Of a DNA stretch of 64,000 bases, positions 35,148-43,035 are shown in pieces. Origin of the DNA: F23-B02 sp963632825 (lineage in GTDB: Bacteria > Bacillota > Clostridia > Oscillospirales > Oscillospiraceae); the NCBI GenBank assembly GCA_963632825.1, contig CAVGWF010000005.1:62001-126000 (forward strand). Direction: 5' to 3'. The position numbers and the translations under genes were made by a program. How positions within the stretch are numbered: the first letter of the stretch is position 1; every line of letters begins with the position of its first letter. The notes below the pieces were generated by a model that did not search any database, was not told where the DNA came from, and saw nothing but the letters and a program-made list of their open reading frames with translations.

Positions 35148-36038
35148 TCAGCCGGCGCTGCGGTACTCGGTCGGGCTCATACCGACGGTATCGCGGAAGG
35201 CTTTTGCGAATTTGCTGCCGTTGTCATAGCCGTAGCGTCCGGCGATCTCCATTATGCTCATCTCCGAACTGCGGAGATCCTCGGCGGCGCACTGCATTTT
35301 CTGCGCACGGATGTAGGAATACACCGACTCGCCGTAAACTCCGCGGAAGCAGCTTTTGAGCGCGGTCTGGGATATGTGGAAGGTGCCCGACAGCTCCGAG
35401 AGCGTTATGCGCCTGTCCATATTTGCCGAGAGATACGCGCCGACGCTTTTTGCAAGCTCGACCTGCGAGGTGGAGAGCTTACGCTCCTCGATAACGCTCT
35501 GCGAGATATCCAGAGCGCTCAAAAACAGCAGGAGCTCAAGTATCTTCACCTTGAAATAGCCCTTGCGGATGCTCTCCGGAACGCTGTAAAGCTCGGAGAA
35601 GATGTGCTCCACCGCCGGCGACGAGCGCGCGACAAAGCACTGACCCTGCGGGCAGAATTTTTCCATTATCGCCTGCGGCTGCACATTCACATCCGCAAGG
35701 AAGCAGGAAAGGCACCGCGGCGCATCCGCGCCGTTTATGCGTATCGTTATCCCCTCGTAGCTGCCGGTGGGAAAGCTTGAGTGGGATATCGCTCCGTCCG
35801 AGAGGCTTATGGACAGATCCCCCGGAGCCAGATAGAAAAAATCGCTGCCTATCTGACATTCCATTCGTCCGGCGCGGCAGTGGTGTATCTCCAGCAGCGC
35901 CGAGCCCTCGCACGGTGCAAAATCATGCTCATAGAGCTTTATATCGTTGTAGATAAGCTCTATTCCGGGAAAAACGGGGAAGCTTTTTACCTCGTAGCTG
36001 CCGTTTTTGCCGGAATAACTGTCAATTCTGCTTTGCAT
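35148..36038 (-). CDS. AraC-family transcriptional regulator
   Basis: 296 residues. N-terminal sensing half (1-190) with a cupin-like texture; C-terminal two-helix AraC DNA-binding domain (about 200-296) ending in GRYGYDNGSKFAKAFRDTVGMSPTEYR, the second HTH signature. Overlaps the upstream HMA gene by 17 bp and precedes the DUF6110-ATPase pair, so it likely controls this metal operon. The ligand is unknown. Confidence 0.92.
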   Translation of the reverse strand: MQSRIDSYSGKNGSYEVKSFPVFPGIELIYNDIKLYEHDFAPCEGSALLEIHHCRAGRMECQIGSDFFYLAPGDLSISLSDGAISHSSFPTGSYEGITIRINGADAPRCLSCFLADVNVQPQAIMEKFCPQGQCFVARSSPAVEHIFSELYSVPESIRKGYFKVKILELLLFLSALDISQSVIEERKLSTSQVELAKSVGAYLSANMDRRITLSELSGTFHISQTALKSCFRGVYGESVYSYIRAQKMQCAAEDLRSSEMSIMEIAGRYGYDNGSKFAKAFRDTVGMSPTEYRSAG

Positions 36039-36405
36039 CGGAATATTCGGTCTTCATGAGCGTGTAAACGCCGAGGTCGTTTACGGCCCTGCGGAGAGCG
36101 TCCTCATCTACGGGGGTTTTCATGAGAACATGGACCTTGCCCTCGGAGGAGCTTGCCTTGGCCCAGACTCCGTCTATCACATTGAGCGAATTTTCAATGC
36201 GCGTTTCGCACGCAGGGCACATCATGCCGTCAACGCTGAGCTCCGCCGAATACGGATAATGCGCTCTGTTTCTATCCGCGACCCTTACCTTCCGCTGCGC
36301 GTCTCCGCCGGCGCCGCAGCAGCCGGACGAGAGCTTCTTCATATAGCCCTTTATGACGAATATGGCGAAAACAATGATAACGATACCTGCTATCGCATAC
36401 TCCAT
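36022..36405 (-). CDS. Membrane-anchored HMA-domain protein
   Basis: 127 residues. N-terminal helix (3-20), a Cys-rich CCGAGG stretch (about 29-34) reminiscent of FeoB-associated proteins, then an HMA domain with MMCPAC (metal Cys pair about 63-66). Combines the parts of a Cys-rich Feo partner and a metallochaperone. First gene of the HMA-AraC-DUF6110-ATPase set. RBS AAAAAGGAGTGAAGC. Confidence 0.85.
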   Translation of the reverse strand: MEYAIAGIVIIVFAIFVIKGYMKKLSSGCCGAGGDAQRKVRVADRNRAHYPYSAELSVDGMMCPACETRIENSLNVIDGVWAKASSSEGKVHVLMKTPVDEDALRRAVNDLGVYTLMKTEYSDAKQN

Positions 36406-36439
36406 TTTTGCTTCACTCCTTTTTACATACCGGCCATCC

Positions 36440-36570
36440 TCAGTGCCCTGCGGTGTGAGGCATGCCGTCCATTATATCAAGAAGCGTGGATTTGCCGGAG
36501 CCGGACGGTCCCGGCAGCACGCCGATATTTTCCTTTTCAATGGCCGCGGCGCATATCGCCGCTGCCGAGG
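36440..36570 (-). pseudogene. ABC-transporter ATPase remnant (Walker A fragment)
   Basis: A minus-strand frame between two stops encodes about 43 residues that include a perfect Walker A, GPSGSGKSTLLDIMDGM (codons near 36464-36512), preceded by IEKENIGVLP as in ABC ATPases. It stops right after the P-loop and has no start codon or RBS. It is the fossil of a truncated ATPase gene between the HMA operon and the DtxR-like gene. Confidence 0.7.
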
Positions 36571-36607
36571 GTTCTTTATCTCAAGATATATTCCGTTTCC
36601 CTTCCGC

Positions 36608-36976
36608 TCAGCATTCCGTGCAGAGCTTCTCGAGTGTAGCCTCGTCGAGCTCGGCGACGAGCGCGCAGGCAGCATTTTTTATATCCGCCTGCTCGGGAAG
36701 CACACTTGCAAGCGTTCCGCGCACGGCACGGTAGTACCTGCTGTACCTGCCGGTAAGCTCCGCCCCGTAATCTGTCAGGTGCGAAAGTCCGGCAGCATCC
36801 TTTGTGATGATCTCGGCATCGCGGAAATTGCCAAGCATCGTATGTGCGCTCGGTTTTTTTATATTCAGATATCGCGCCACATCTATCGTCCGTATGCCAC
36901 CCGCACCCTTCAGGGCGTCCAGAGCCAGCAGATAGCGAACGACGGAGGGAGATACGGCAAGCTTGGGGTTAGTCAT
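36608..36976 (-). CDS. DtxR-like winged-helix protein lacking metal ligands
   Basis: 122 residues. N-terminal wHTH (about 12-65: IRTIDVARYLNIKKPSAHTMLGNF) and a helical dimerisation half, in the DtxR/MntR order. The His of the RRH helix is Tyr (SRYYRAV) and the Cys-x-x-Glu-His motif is absent. The C-terminus instead has scattered Cys (ACALV...LCTEC). It may be a metal-insensitive or redox-type regulator. Separated from the feo operon by a terminator. ATG 36976, RBS GGAGTAAGTG. Confidence 0.75.
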   Translation of the reverse strand: MTNPKLAVSPSVVRYLLALDALKGAGGIRTIDVARYLNIKKPSAHTMLGNFRDAEIITKDAAGLSHLTDYGAELTGRYSRYYRAVRGTLASVLPEQADIKNAACALVAELDEATLEKLCTEC

Positions 36977-36999
36977 CACTTACTCCTAATTGAAAAACT

Positions 37000-37029
37000 G
37001 GGAGGCGCAGAGGGATGCCTGCGCCTCCC
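37000..37029 (-). terminator. Terminator of the feo operon
   Basis: 11-bp stem (37000-37010 / 37019-37029), followed on the minus strand by AGTTTTTCAATT. Lies between the Cys-rich gene and the DtxR-like gene. Confidence 0.75.
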
Positions 37030-37041
37030 GTGGGAGAGAGT

Positions 37042-37263
37042 TCAGTTCTTTTTGAGACTGCTGACATTTACGGGCTTTGCGCACGCTTCACCGTGGCATT
37101 TGCCTGCCATAGCACAGGCGCCGCAGCCCCCGCATTTTGCTCCGCAGGAGGATATGCCCGCCTTCCTGTCTTTTACTATCGACCGAATTATGAGCGCCAC
37201 TATGACGATCAGTCCTGCGGTTATAAGGATCGTTCCTATGTTCGATGCTATCCATTCAAGCAT
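37042..37263 (-). CDS. FeoB-associated Cys-rich membrane protein
   Basis: 73 residues: one membrane helix (9-28), then a Cys-rich tail with SCGAKCGGCGACAMAGKC, the pattern of FeoB-associated Cys-rich proteins. Last gene of the feo operon, 38 bp after feoB. Probably assists or senses iron transfer at FeoB. RBS AAAAGGAGGAAG. Confidence 0.9.
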   Translation of the reverse strand: MLEWIASNIGTILITAGLIVIVALIIRSIVKDRKAGISSCGAKCGGCGACAMAGKCHGEACAKPVNVSSLKKN

Positions 37264-37301
37264 TGCAGCTTCCTCCTTTTCTGATTTTTATCGGGTTTTT
37301 A

Positions 37302-39818
37302 TTACTTCAGGCCTACGGTTGCTTCCTTGGTGCTGAGGGTCTCAGCCTCCTTGTAGGGACGGAAGAGCATGTAGATCATGCCGACGAGCAGAGCGATTGC
37401 GGCGATCAGGCCGATGACATTCAGGCTGCCGGTGAAGGCTCCGCCGAACTGGTTTATCATCAGAGCGATGACATATGCAAAGCCGCACTGATAGCCGATG
37501 GCAAACCATGTCCAGCCGCGGTTGTTCATCTCGCGCTTGATGGCGCCGATTGCCGCGAAGCAGGGAGCGCACAGGAGGTTGAATACCAGGAAGCTGTAAG
37601 CGGTCACGCCGGTGAAGGCTGCCGCGATGTTTTGGTAAACGGTGCCGTCTCCGCCGCCGTAGAGGATGCCGAGGGTACCGACGATGTTCTCCTTGGCAAC
37701 GAGACCGGTGATGGAAGCGACGGTTGCCTGCCAGTTGCCCCAGCCGAGGGGCGCGAAGATCCATGCGATGGCGTTGCCGATCTTGGCGAGGATGGAGGAG
37801 TCGATCTGATCCTCGGTGAGCATCCGGAAGGTTCCGTCAACCCAGCCGAAGTAGGTGGTGAACCATACGAAGATGGTGGAGAGCAGGATGATGGTGCCCG
37901 CCTTCTTGATGAAGGACCAGCCGCGCTCCCACATGGAGCGGAGAACGTTGCCGAGGGTGGGCATGTGGTATGCGGGAAGCTCCATAACGAAGGGAGCGGG
38001 GTCACCGGCGAAGCGGCGGGTCTTCTTGAGCATGATGCCCGAGCAGATGATGGCTGCCATGCCGATGAAGTATGCGGAGGTGGATACCCATGCGCTGCCG
38101 CCGAACAGTGCGCCGGCGATCATTGCGATGAAGGGAACCTTTGCGCCGCAGGGGATGAAGGTCGTTGTCATGATCGTCATACGGCGGTCACGCTCGTTTT
38201 CGATGGTACGGGAAGCCATGACGCCCGGAACGCCGCAGCCGACACCGACGAGCATGGGGATGAAGCTCTTGCCGGAAAGTCCGAACTTGCGGAAGATACG
38301 GTCAAGAACGAAGGCGATACGCGCCATGTAGCCGCAGGCCTCGAGGAAGGCGAGCATCAGGAACAGGACGAGCATCTGGGGAACGAAGCCGAGGACCGCG
38401 CCGACACCGGCTACGATACCGTCGTTTATAAGACCGCTGAGCCAGGGAGCCGCATTTGCAGCGTCAAGACCGTCGCCGACGAGAACGGGAACGCCCGGCA
38501 CCCATACGCCGTAGTCGGCGGGGTCGGGAGCGTCGAAGCCGTTTTCTTCTAGGTACTTGACAGCATCGACATAGGTCATCTGAATGACATTGTCGAGCTT
38601 TTCGGCGCCTTCGGGAAGTGCGTCGTAGTAGGCGGTCATGGTGTTGATGGCGAGGGTCTCCTCGTCCTCAACATCGAGGTCGGCAGACTTGTCGGTGGTC
38701 CTGAAGGCCTTCATCTGGGCAAGCAGTGCGTCTGCGTCGAAGTCGTCCGCTTCAACGTCAATGTCCTCGCCGAGGAAGGCGCTGACTGCCTGAATGGCTG
38801 CGGTGTATTCGTCATTTGCGTCGTTGTAGTCGGCAGAGCCGATGCCCAGCAGGTGCCAGCCGTCGCCGAAAACGCCGTCGTTTGCCCAGTCGGTAGCGGG
38901 TGCGCCGACTGCGACCATTGCTACCCAGTAGACCAGGAACATTACTGCCGCGAAGATGGGCAGACCCAGCCAGCGGTTGGTGACTATCTTGTCTATCTTG
39001 TCGGAGGTGGTGAGCTTTCCGGCATTTTTCTTCTTGTAGCAGGCCTTGATGATGGAGGCTATGTAGAGGTAACGCTCGTTTGTGATGATGCTCTCTGCAT
39101 CGTCGTCGAGCTCATCCTCTGCCGCCTTGATGTCGGCGTCGATGTGCTGCATGACCTCGGGCTTTATCGCAAGCTTTGCAAGCACCTTGTCGTCGTGCTC
39201 GAAGATCTTGATGGCGTACCAGCGCTGCTGCTCCTCGGGCAGCTCATGCAGGACGGCCTCCTCAATGTGAGCGATGGCATGCTCGACAACGCCGGAGAAC
39301 GAGTGCATGGGGATGGTCTTGCCGTTCTTGGCTGCGTCAACGGCTTCCGCTGCGGCTTCCGCCACACCGTCGCCCTTGAGCGCGGAGATCTCGATGACCT
39401 TGCAGCCGAGCTGGCGGGACAGCTCCTTGATGTTTATAACGTCGCCGTTCTTGCGGACGATATCCATCATGTTGACCGCAACGACAACGGGGATGCCCAG
39501 CTCGGTGAGCTGAGTGGTCAGGTAAAGGTTGCGCTCGAGGTTCGTGCCGTCGATGATATTGAGAATGGCATCGGGGCGCTCGCCCAGCAGGAAGTTGCGG
39601 GCTACGACCTCCTCGAGAGTGTAGGGGGAAAGCGAGTAGATACCGGGAAGGTCAACGACGGTCACGCCGTCAAACTTCTTGAGCTTGCCTTCCTTTTTCT
39701 CAACGGTGACGCCGGGCCAGTTGCCGACGAACTGGTTCGAGCCGGTCAGCGCGTTGAACAGTGTGGTTTTACCGCAGTTCGGGTTGCCGGCAAGGGCAAT
39801 TTTAATGTTCTTTTCCAT
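37302..39818 (-). CDS. feoB: Ferrous iron transporter FeoB with an acidic insertion
   Basis: 838 residues. G domain: G1 GNPNCGKTT, G3 DLPGIYSLSPY, G4 NMMD and G5 SALKG. Two Gate regions follow, with VGVGCGVPGVMA and FIPCGAKVPF and the conserved Cys residues. Between the first membrane helix (about 290-310) and Gate 1 lies an acidic, extracytoplasmic segment of about 140 residues (310-455) that ordinary FeoB lacks. Imports Fe2+ at the cytoplasmic membrane. The ATG overlaps the feoA stop by one base. Confidence 0.96.
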   Translation of the reverse strand: MEKNIKIALAGNPNCGKTTLFNALTGSNQFVGNWPGVTVEKKEGKLKKFDGVTVVDLPGIYSLSPYTLEEVVARNFLLGERPDAILNIIDGTNLERNLYLTTQLTELGIPVVVAVNMMDIVRKNGDVINIKELSRQLGCKVIEISALKGDGVAEAAAEAVDAAKNGKTIPMHSFSGVVEHAIAHIEEAVLHELPEEQQRWYAIKIFEHDDKVLAKLAIKPEVMQHIDADIKAAEDELDDDAESIITNERYLYIASIIKACYKKKNAGKLTTSDKIDKIVTNRWLGLPIFAAVMFLVYWVAMVAVGAPATDWANDGVFGDGWHLLGIGSADYNDANDEYTAAIQAVSAFLGEDIDVEADDFDADALLAQMKAFRTTDKSADLDVEDEETLAINTMTAYYDALPEGAEKLDNVIQMTYVDAVKYLEENGFDAPDPADYGVWVPGVPVLVGDGLDAANAAPWLSGLINDGIVAGVGAVLGFVPQMLVLFLMLAFLEACGYMARIAFVLDRIFRKFGLSGKSFIPMLVGVGCGVPGVMASRTIENERDRRMTIMTTTFIPCGAKVPFIAMIAGALFGGSAWVSTSAYFIGMAAIICSGIMLKKTRRFAGDPAPFVMELPAYHMPTLGNVLRSMWERGWSFIKKAGTIILLSTIFVWFTTYFGWVDGTFRMLTEDQIDSSILAKIGNAIAWIFAPLGWGNWQATVASITGLVAKENIVGTLGILYGGGDGTVYQNIAAAFTGVTAYSFLVFNLLCAPCFAAIGAIKREMNNRGWTWFAIGYQCGFAYVIALMINQFGGAFTGSLNVIGLIAAIALLVGMIYMLFRPYKEAETLSTKEATVGLK

Positions 39819-40039
39819 TATTCCACCTCGATCTTTTCTGCATCTGCCTTGCGCAGGGAAAGCTCATAGCCGCGGACGGTGAGCTCGATGGGATCGCCCA
39901 AAGGAGCGACCTTGCGGACATAGACCTCAGCGCCCTTGGTAATACCCATGTCCATGATGCGGCGCTTTATAGCGCCCTCGCCATGGAGCTTTTTGACGGT
40001 GACGGTCTCTCCGATCTTAACGTCTCTCAGAGTCTTCAT
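39818..40039 (-). CDS. feoA: FeoA family protein (second copy)
   Basis: 73 residues with the SH3-like FeoA fold: RRIMDMGITKGAEVYVRKVAPLGDPIELTVRGYELSLRKADA is nearly consensus. Regulates or gates FeoB. ATG 40039 (GAGGAG 8 bp upstream); the frame extends to 40054. Confidence 0.94.
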   Translation of the reverse strand: MKTLRDVKIGETVTVKKLHGEGAIKRRIMDMGITKGAEVYVRKVAPLGDPIELTVRGYELSLRKADAEKIEVE

Positions 40040-40050
40040 GTTTCTGCTCC

Positions 40051-40263
40051 TCACACATATATTTTCTGTGCCATTTCCGCGCTTATGGCGATCCTGGCTT
40101 CTTTGACCTTGACGATGACATTCTCGCCAACGGCAGTCAACACTTTTACGTCTCCCCCGACAACAAAGCCGAGGTTTTCGAGGTGCTTCTTCACCTCAGG
40201 CTTGCCGGCGATGCGCTGTATCGTATTGTCTTCGCCGACGGCAGCAAGCGTTAAAGGCATCAT
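40051..40263 (-). CDS. feoA: FeoA family protein (first copy)
   Basis: 70 residues, FeoA-like but more diverged: HLENLGFVVGGDVKVL and VIVKVKEARIAISAEMA follow the FeoA pattern. First gene of the feo operon, immediately behind the promoter and two operators. ATG 40263 or 40260; AAAGGA upstream. Confidence 0.9.
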   Translation of the reverse strand: MMPLTLAAVGEDNTIQRIAGKPEVKKHLENLGFVVGGDVKVLTAVGENVIVKVKEARIAISAEMAQKIYV

Positions 40264-40284
40264 TCTCTGTCCTTTCTCCAATCA

Positions 40285-40300
40285 ATTAGCATCCGCTAAC
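40285..40300. promoter_or_regulatory. Operator 1, DtxR-type palindrome
   Basis: ATTAGC-ATCC-GCTAAC. Lies in the 5' leader of the feo operon, 22 bp before the first feoA start. Confidence 0.65.
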
Positions 40301-40317
40301 CGAGGGTGCAAACTAAA

Positions 40318-40333
40318 GTTAGCTCTCGCTAAC
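40318..40333. promoter_or_regulatory. Operator 2, DtxR-type palindrome
   Basis: GTTAGC-TCTC-GCTAAC, perfect half-sites, starting 8 bp past the feo -10, so it covers the expected start of transcription. Confidence 0.75.
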
Positions 40334-40340
40334 TATCTGA

Positions 40341-40368
40341 ATAATAGCATCGAATCCCGCGATGTCAA
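40341..40368 (-). promoter_or_regulatory. Promoter of the feo operon
   Basis: Minus-strand TTGACA (40363-40368), 16-bp spacer, TATTAT (40341-40346). Confidence 0.75.
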
Positions 40369-40403
40369 TACCTTAACTAAAGGTTTGGAGGGTTGCACAA
40401 TTA

Positions 40404-40419
40404 GTTAGCTTCCGCTAAC
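40404..40419. promoter_or_regulatory. Operator 3, DtxR-type palindrome
   Basis: GTTAGC-TTCC-GCTAAC, perfect half-sites, between the two divergent promoters. Confidence 0.7.
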
Positions 40420-40458
40420 CCATAAAATTGTGCACAATATCCGAGTGCGCAGGTAGGA

Positions 40459-40474
40459 GTTAGCAAAAAGCAAC
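40459..40474. promoter_or_regulatory. Operator 4, one degenerate half-site
   Basis: GTTAGC-AAAA-AGCAAC; lies 9 bp upstream of the repressor gene's -35. Confidence 0.5.
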
Positions 40475-40483
40475 TCAATGCGC

Positions 40484-40512
40484 TTGAAAAATTCAAAGCA
40501 TTGTGGTATATT
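40484..40512 (+). promoter_or_regulatory. Promoter of the DtxR-family repressor gene
   Basis: TTGAAA (40484-40489), 17-bp spacer, TATATT (40507-40512). Confidence 0.6.
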
Positions 40513-40549
40513 GTATATTGTATTGATATAAGCACTGGAGAACGGAACC

Positions 40550-40921
40550 ATGAATTTGCAGGAATCGGGCGAGATGTATCTCGAAACGATATATGTTTTG
40601 TCGAAAAAGTATAAGGATGTGCGCGCCATAGACGTCGGAGAATATATGGGCTATTCAAAGCCGAGCGTCAGCCGCGCAGTGGGACTGCTGAAAAACGGCG
40701 GCTACCTTGCCGTTGACGAGCTGGGGCACCTGAGCCTGACCGGCGCCGGCACCGAGGTCGCCGAAAAGATATACGAGAGGCACACCCTGCTCACAAAGTA
40801 TCTGACCGCTCTCGGCGTTGACCCAGAGGTCGCGGCCGAGGATGCGTGCAAGATGGAGCATGTGATAAGCGACGAGTCGTTTCAGGCGATAAAGGATCAC
40901 GCAGCGAAGATGGAACAATAG
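40550..40921 (+). CDS. Iron-dependent DtxR-family repressor
   Basis: 123 residues: wHTH (about 8-60) and dimerisation helices, with no C-terminal SH3 domain. Metal ligands follow the iron-type DtxR/IdeR pattern: Met9 (EMYLETIY), His in YERHTLL, and Cys-x-x-Glu-His in DACKMEH near 102-106. MntR would have Glu instead of that Cys. Divergent from feoAAB with four palindromes between, so it is the likely repressor of feo and of itself. RBS TGGAGAACGGAACC. Confidence 0.9.
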   Translation: MNLQESGEMYLETIYVLSKKYKDVRAIDVGEYMGYSKPSVSRAVGLLKNGGYLAVDELGHLSLTGAGTEVAEKIYERHTLLTKYLTALGVDPEVAAEDACKMEHVISDESFQAIKDHAAKMEQ

Positions 40922-41061
40922 CCGTTTCGGAGCCTAAGGCGGTCCGTTTGGAGCGGAAGACCGGAGGCGTATGGGGTATATTATAATCACAAAGCGTGAT
41001 GATAAGCCTGATACACCGGGCGCGAGCTTTTGTTCAACCTCTTCTTTATTTATGTAACCGG

Positions 41062-41089
41062 AAACCACGGACTCCCCCGTCCGTGGTTT
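41062..41089 (+). terminator. Terminator downstream of the repressor gene
   Basis: 11-bp stem (41062-41072 / 41079-41089), C-rich loop, then TTTTTC. The 140 bp between the stop and this hairpin show nothing recognisable. Confidence 0.8.
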
Positions 41090-41116
41090 TTCGGCTTTTC
41101 GGCTGCATTTTACATT

Positions 41117-42379
41117 TTAAAATATAATGGCATACTGTCTGCCGGACGCGGCGTCGACGAGAACGCTCAATGCCTCGCCGTCTGAGCCCGTGCAGTCAAA
41201 TTCGTAGCACAGAGCGCTCCCACCGTCGGTTCCGGCGTAACACATGCGTGAGCCGTTTTTCGTCAGCGTATCCGGCAGCACCGCGGCGGCAGCCTGCTCG
41301 CCGACGATGCTTGACGGGCGCTGCTGCGTGCCGTGGTTTTTTATATGCCCGACCGCGTCGTAGGCGTAGACCTCACCGTCGTCGCCCGCTATGGACAGGC
41401 GGACACCGTCACCCATGCAGTGAGCATTGTCGAGCGTACATTCAAACACGAAGCTCATAACGCCGCCGCTGCGCTCGGTCGAGCTGAGATACATATTTTC
41501 AAAGCCGTGGGACGCAAGGAAGTCCCACGCTTTTTTCGTAAGCTCGGCATCGTCCATACCGCCCGTGACCGCACGCGAGGAGCTTAGCGACAGCACATTG
41601 CCATCCGCGTCAACGGTGATGCCGCTGCCGCCGTCGAGCTCAAAGCAGCGCACACCGCCGACGGATGTATATGCAAGCGAAAGCTGCTCCGGATCAAGTC
41701 CGAAAAAATCGGCGGCTATCCGCCGCGCCTCCGGCTCGGGCATCGGCTCTGCGTTCGTTTCGGATACCGTGCCGGAGTATCTGCCGGTGTATCCGTCGAG
41801 CCGTGTGTCGCCGACACGGGCGTCCATTTCGAGCATGGCCGTGCTCACGAGCGCACCGGACTGACCGAAAACATTTTCGGGCTCGTCCATGAGCGTTTCG
41901 CCGTTGTTTACCGACGCCTGAAGCTTGCCGAGCCGCTCGGTGAGCGCCGCGGCGGTCTTGTACAGGGACGCAAAATTTGCCCGCGCGGCATCATCGAGGC
42001 CGCTCTCTGCCGACTGCCGCTGTACCGAACGCGCATAATCGCCGGCGATGCCGACAAACGCGGCGGTCTGCTCAAGCTCCTGCGTTGAAAACGGCAGCGC
42101 GGACATGGTCATGCCGGCTGCAAGGCAGTTGCCGTATATATCCGCGCACACCGAGCTGCTGAGCTCGGGTCCCGCCGTGTACGATGCGCGGTGCAGCGCG
42201 TCGCTCAGGTTCGATGCCGCGAGCACGACCTCCTCAAACGCGTGGGAGTAGCCGTATTCGGCGGTGCGGCGGTAGTCGCTCTCCATTCCGCAGTGCACCA
42301 GCGCGTACGCGCCCAGTGCGATAACCGCCGCGGCAAGGTAGGTAACGGTTATAACAAATGTCTTTTTTCGTACATGCAT
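41117..42379 (-). CDS. ypeB: Germination protein YpeB-like
   Basis: 420 residues. N-terminal helix (6-26), then a helical region (30-190) and tandem PepSY-like domains (about 195-420), the layout of Bacillus YpeB. In spore formers YpeB holds the cortex-lytic enzyme SleB in the spore; no sleB is adjacent here. ATG 42379 with GGGGGTG upstream; the frame runs open into the repeat at 42428-42517, but that part is not protein. Confidence 0.85.
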   Translation of the reverse strand: MHVRKKTFVITVTYLAAAVIALGAYALVHCGMESDYRRTAEYGYSHAFEEVVLAASNLSDALHRASYTAGPELSSSVCADIYGNCLAAGMTMSALPFSTQELEQTAAFVGIAGDYARSVQRQSAESGLDDAARANFASLYKTAAALTERLGKLQASVNNGETLMDEPENVFGQSGALVSTAMLEMDARVGDTRLDGYTGRYSGTVSETNAEPMPEPEARRIAADFFGLDPEQLSLAYTSVGGVRCFELDGGSGITVDADGNVLSLSSSRAVTGGMDDAELTKKAWDFLASHGFENMYLSSTERSGGVMSFVFECTLDNAHCMGDGVRLSIAGDDGEVYAYDAVGHIKNHGTQQRPSSIVGEQAAAAVLPDTLTKNGSRMCYAGTDGGSALCYEFDCTGSDGEALSVLVDAASGRQYAIIF

Positions 42380-42427
42380 TTTGACAACACCCCCGACGCT
42401 ATTTTGCCCGCCGTTCCCCGAATTATA

Positions 42428-42960
42428 CTTTTTCAGAGGCGTTTTTCTGCACCTACGGATACAATCATTGCGCTGTCCCGACCGGAGAGTACCGGCGAAA
42501 CCGGTGTATTGCCGCATAAAATCGGTGCGTCATTGGCTTCCCCTCCAAGGGGAAGCTGTCGGCGAAGCCGACTGATGAGGTGGAAATATATCATCGGCGC
42601 AAGCCGATACAATATACAATCCCTCCGGCTCGGCTTACGCCGACCCACCTCCCTTTGCACAAGGGAGGCCGCGCATCCCGTGAGCTTGCCGAATGAAACG
42701 GTACCGCCCATTGGCTCCCTTGCGTAAAGGGAGCTGTCAGCCGCATGGCTGACTGAGGGATCGTTTTTTTCAATGGCGGTTTTCCGCACCTACGGATACG
42801 GCTATCTCTGGTATCCCGACCGGTGAGTACCGGCAAAACCGGTGTATTGCCGCATAAAATCGGTGCGTCATTGGCTTCCCCTCCGAGGGGAAGCTGTCGG
42901 CGCAAGCCGACTGATGAGGTGAGAATATATCTCGGCGTATGCCGAAACAACTCCCCAGCA
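42428..42960 (+). repeat. Dispersed modular repeat, longest array (R5)
   Basis: About 530 bp in order A-B-D-C-A-B. Two module-A copies (about 42440-42520 and 42780-42860) share CGTATTGCCGCATAAAATCG-like stretches. Module B (CTTCCCCTCCAAGGGGAAG; GTCGGCGAAGCCGAC), module D (CTCGGCTTACGCCGACC; CCTCCCTTTGCACAAGGGAGG) and module C (GCTCCCTTGCGTAAAGGGAGC; CAGCCGCATGGCTG) are each hairpin-forming. It fills the gap between ypeB and the next terminator. Confidence 0.85.
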
Positions 42961-42975
42961 GACTTCAGACAATGC

Positions 42976-43016
42976 AAAAGCTCTCGGTGATACAAATCGT
43001 ATCACCGAGAGCTTTT
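42976..43016 (-). terminator. Terminator of the DMT transporter gene
   Basis: 18-bp perfect stem (42976-42993 / 42999-43016), loop AAATC, A4 and T4 at the ends. Confidence 0.85.
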
Positions 43017-43035
43017 AGTTGAGCACGGCGCTTTT

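Noticed and set aside
37245..38552. 435-residue acidic open frame antisense to feoB
   Set aside because: A Gly/Asp/Glu-rich artefact of the opposite strand of feoB.
42433..42995. Short frames with MRQYTGFAG-like or similar peptides inside the repeats (also at 32263, 47147 and 49398)
   Set aside because: The same peptide recurs only because the repeat recurs. No RBS, and frames break at module borders.
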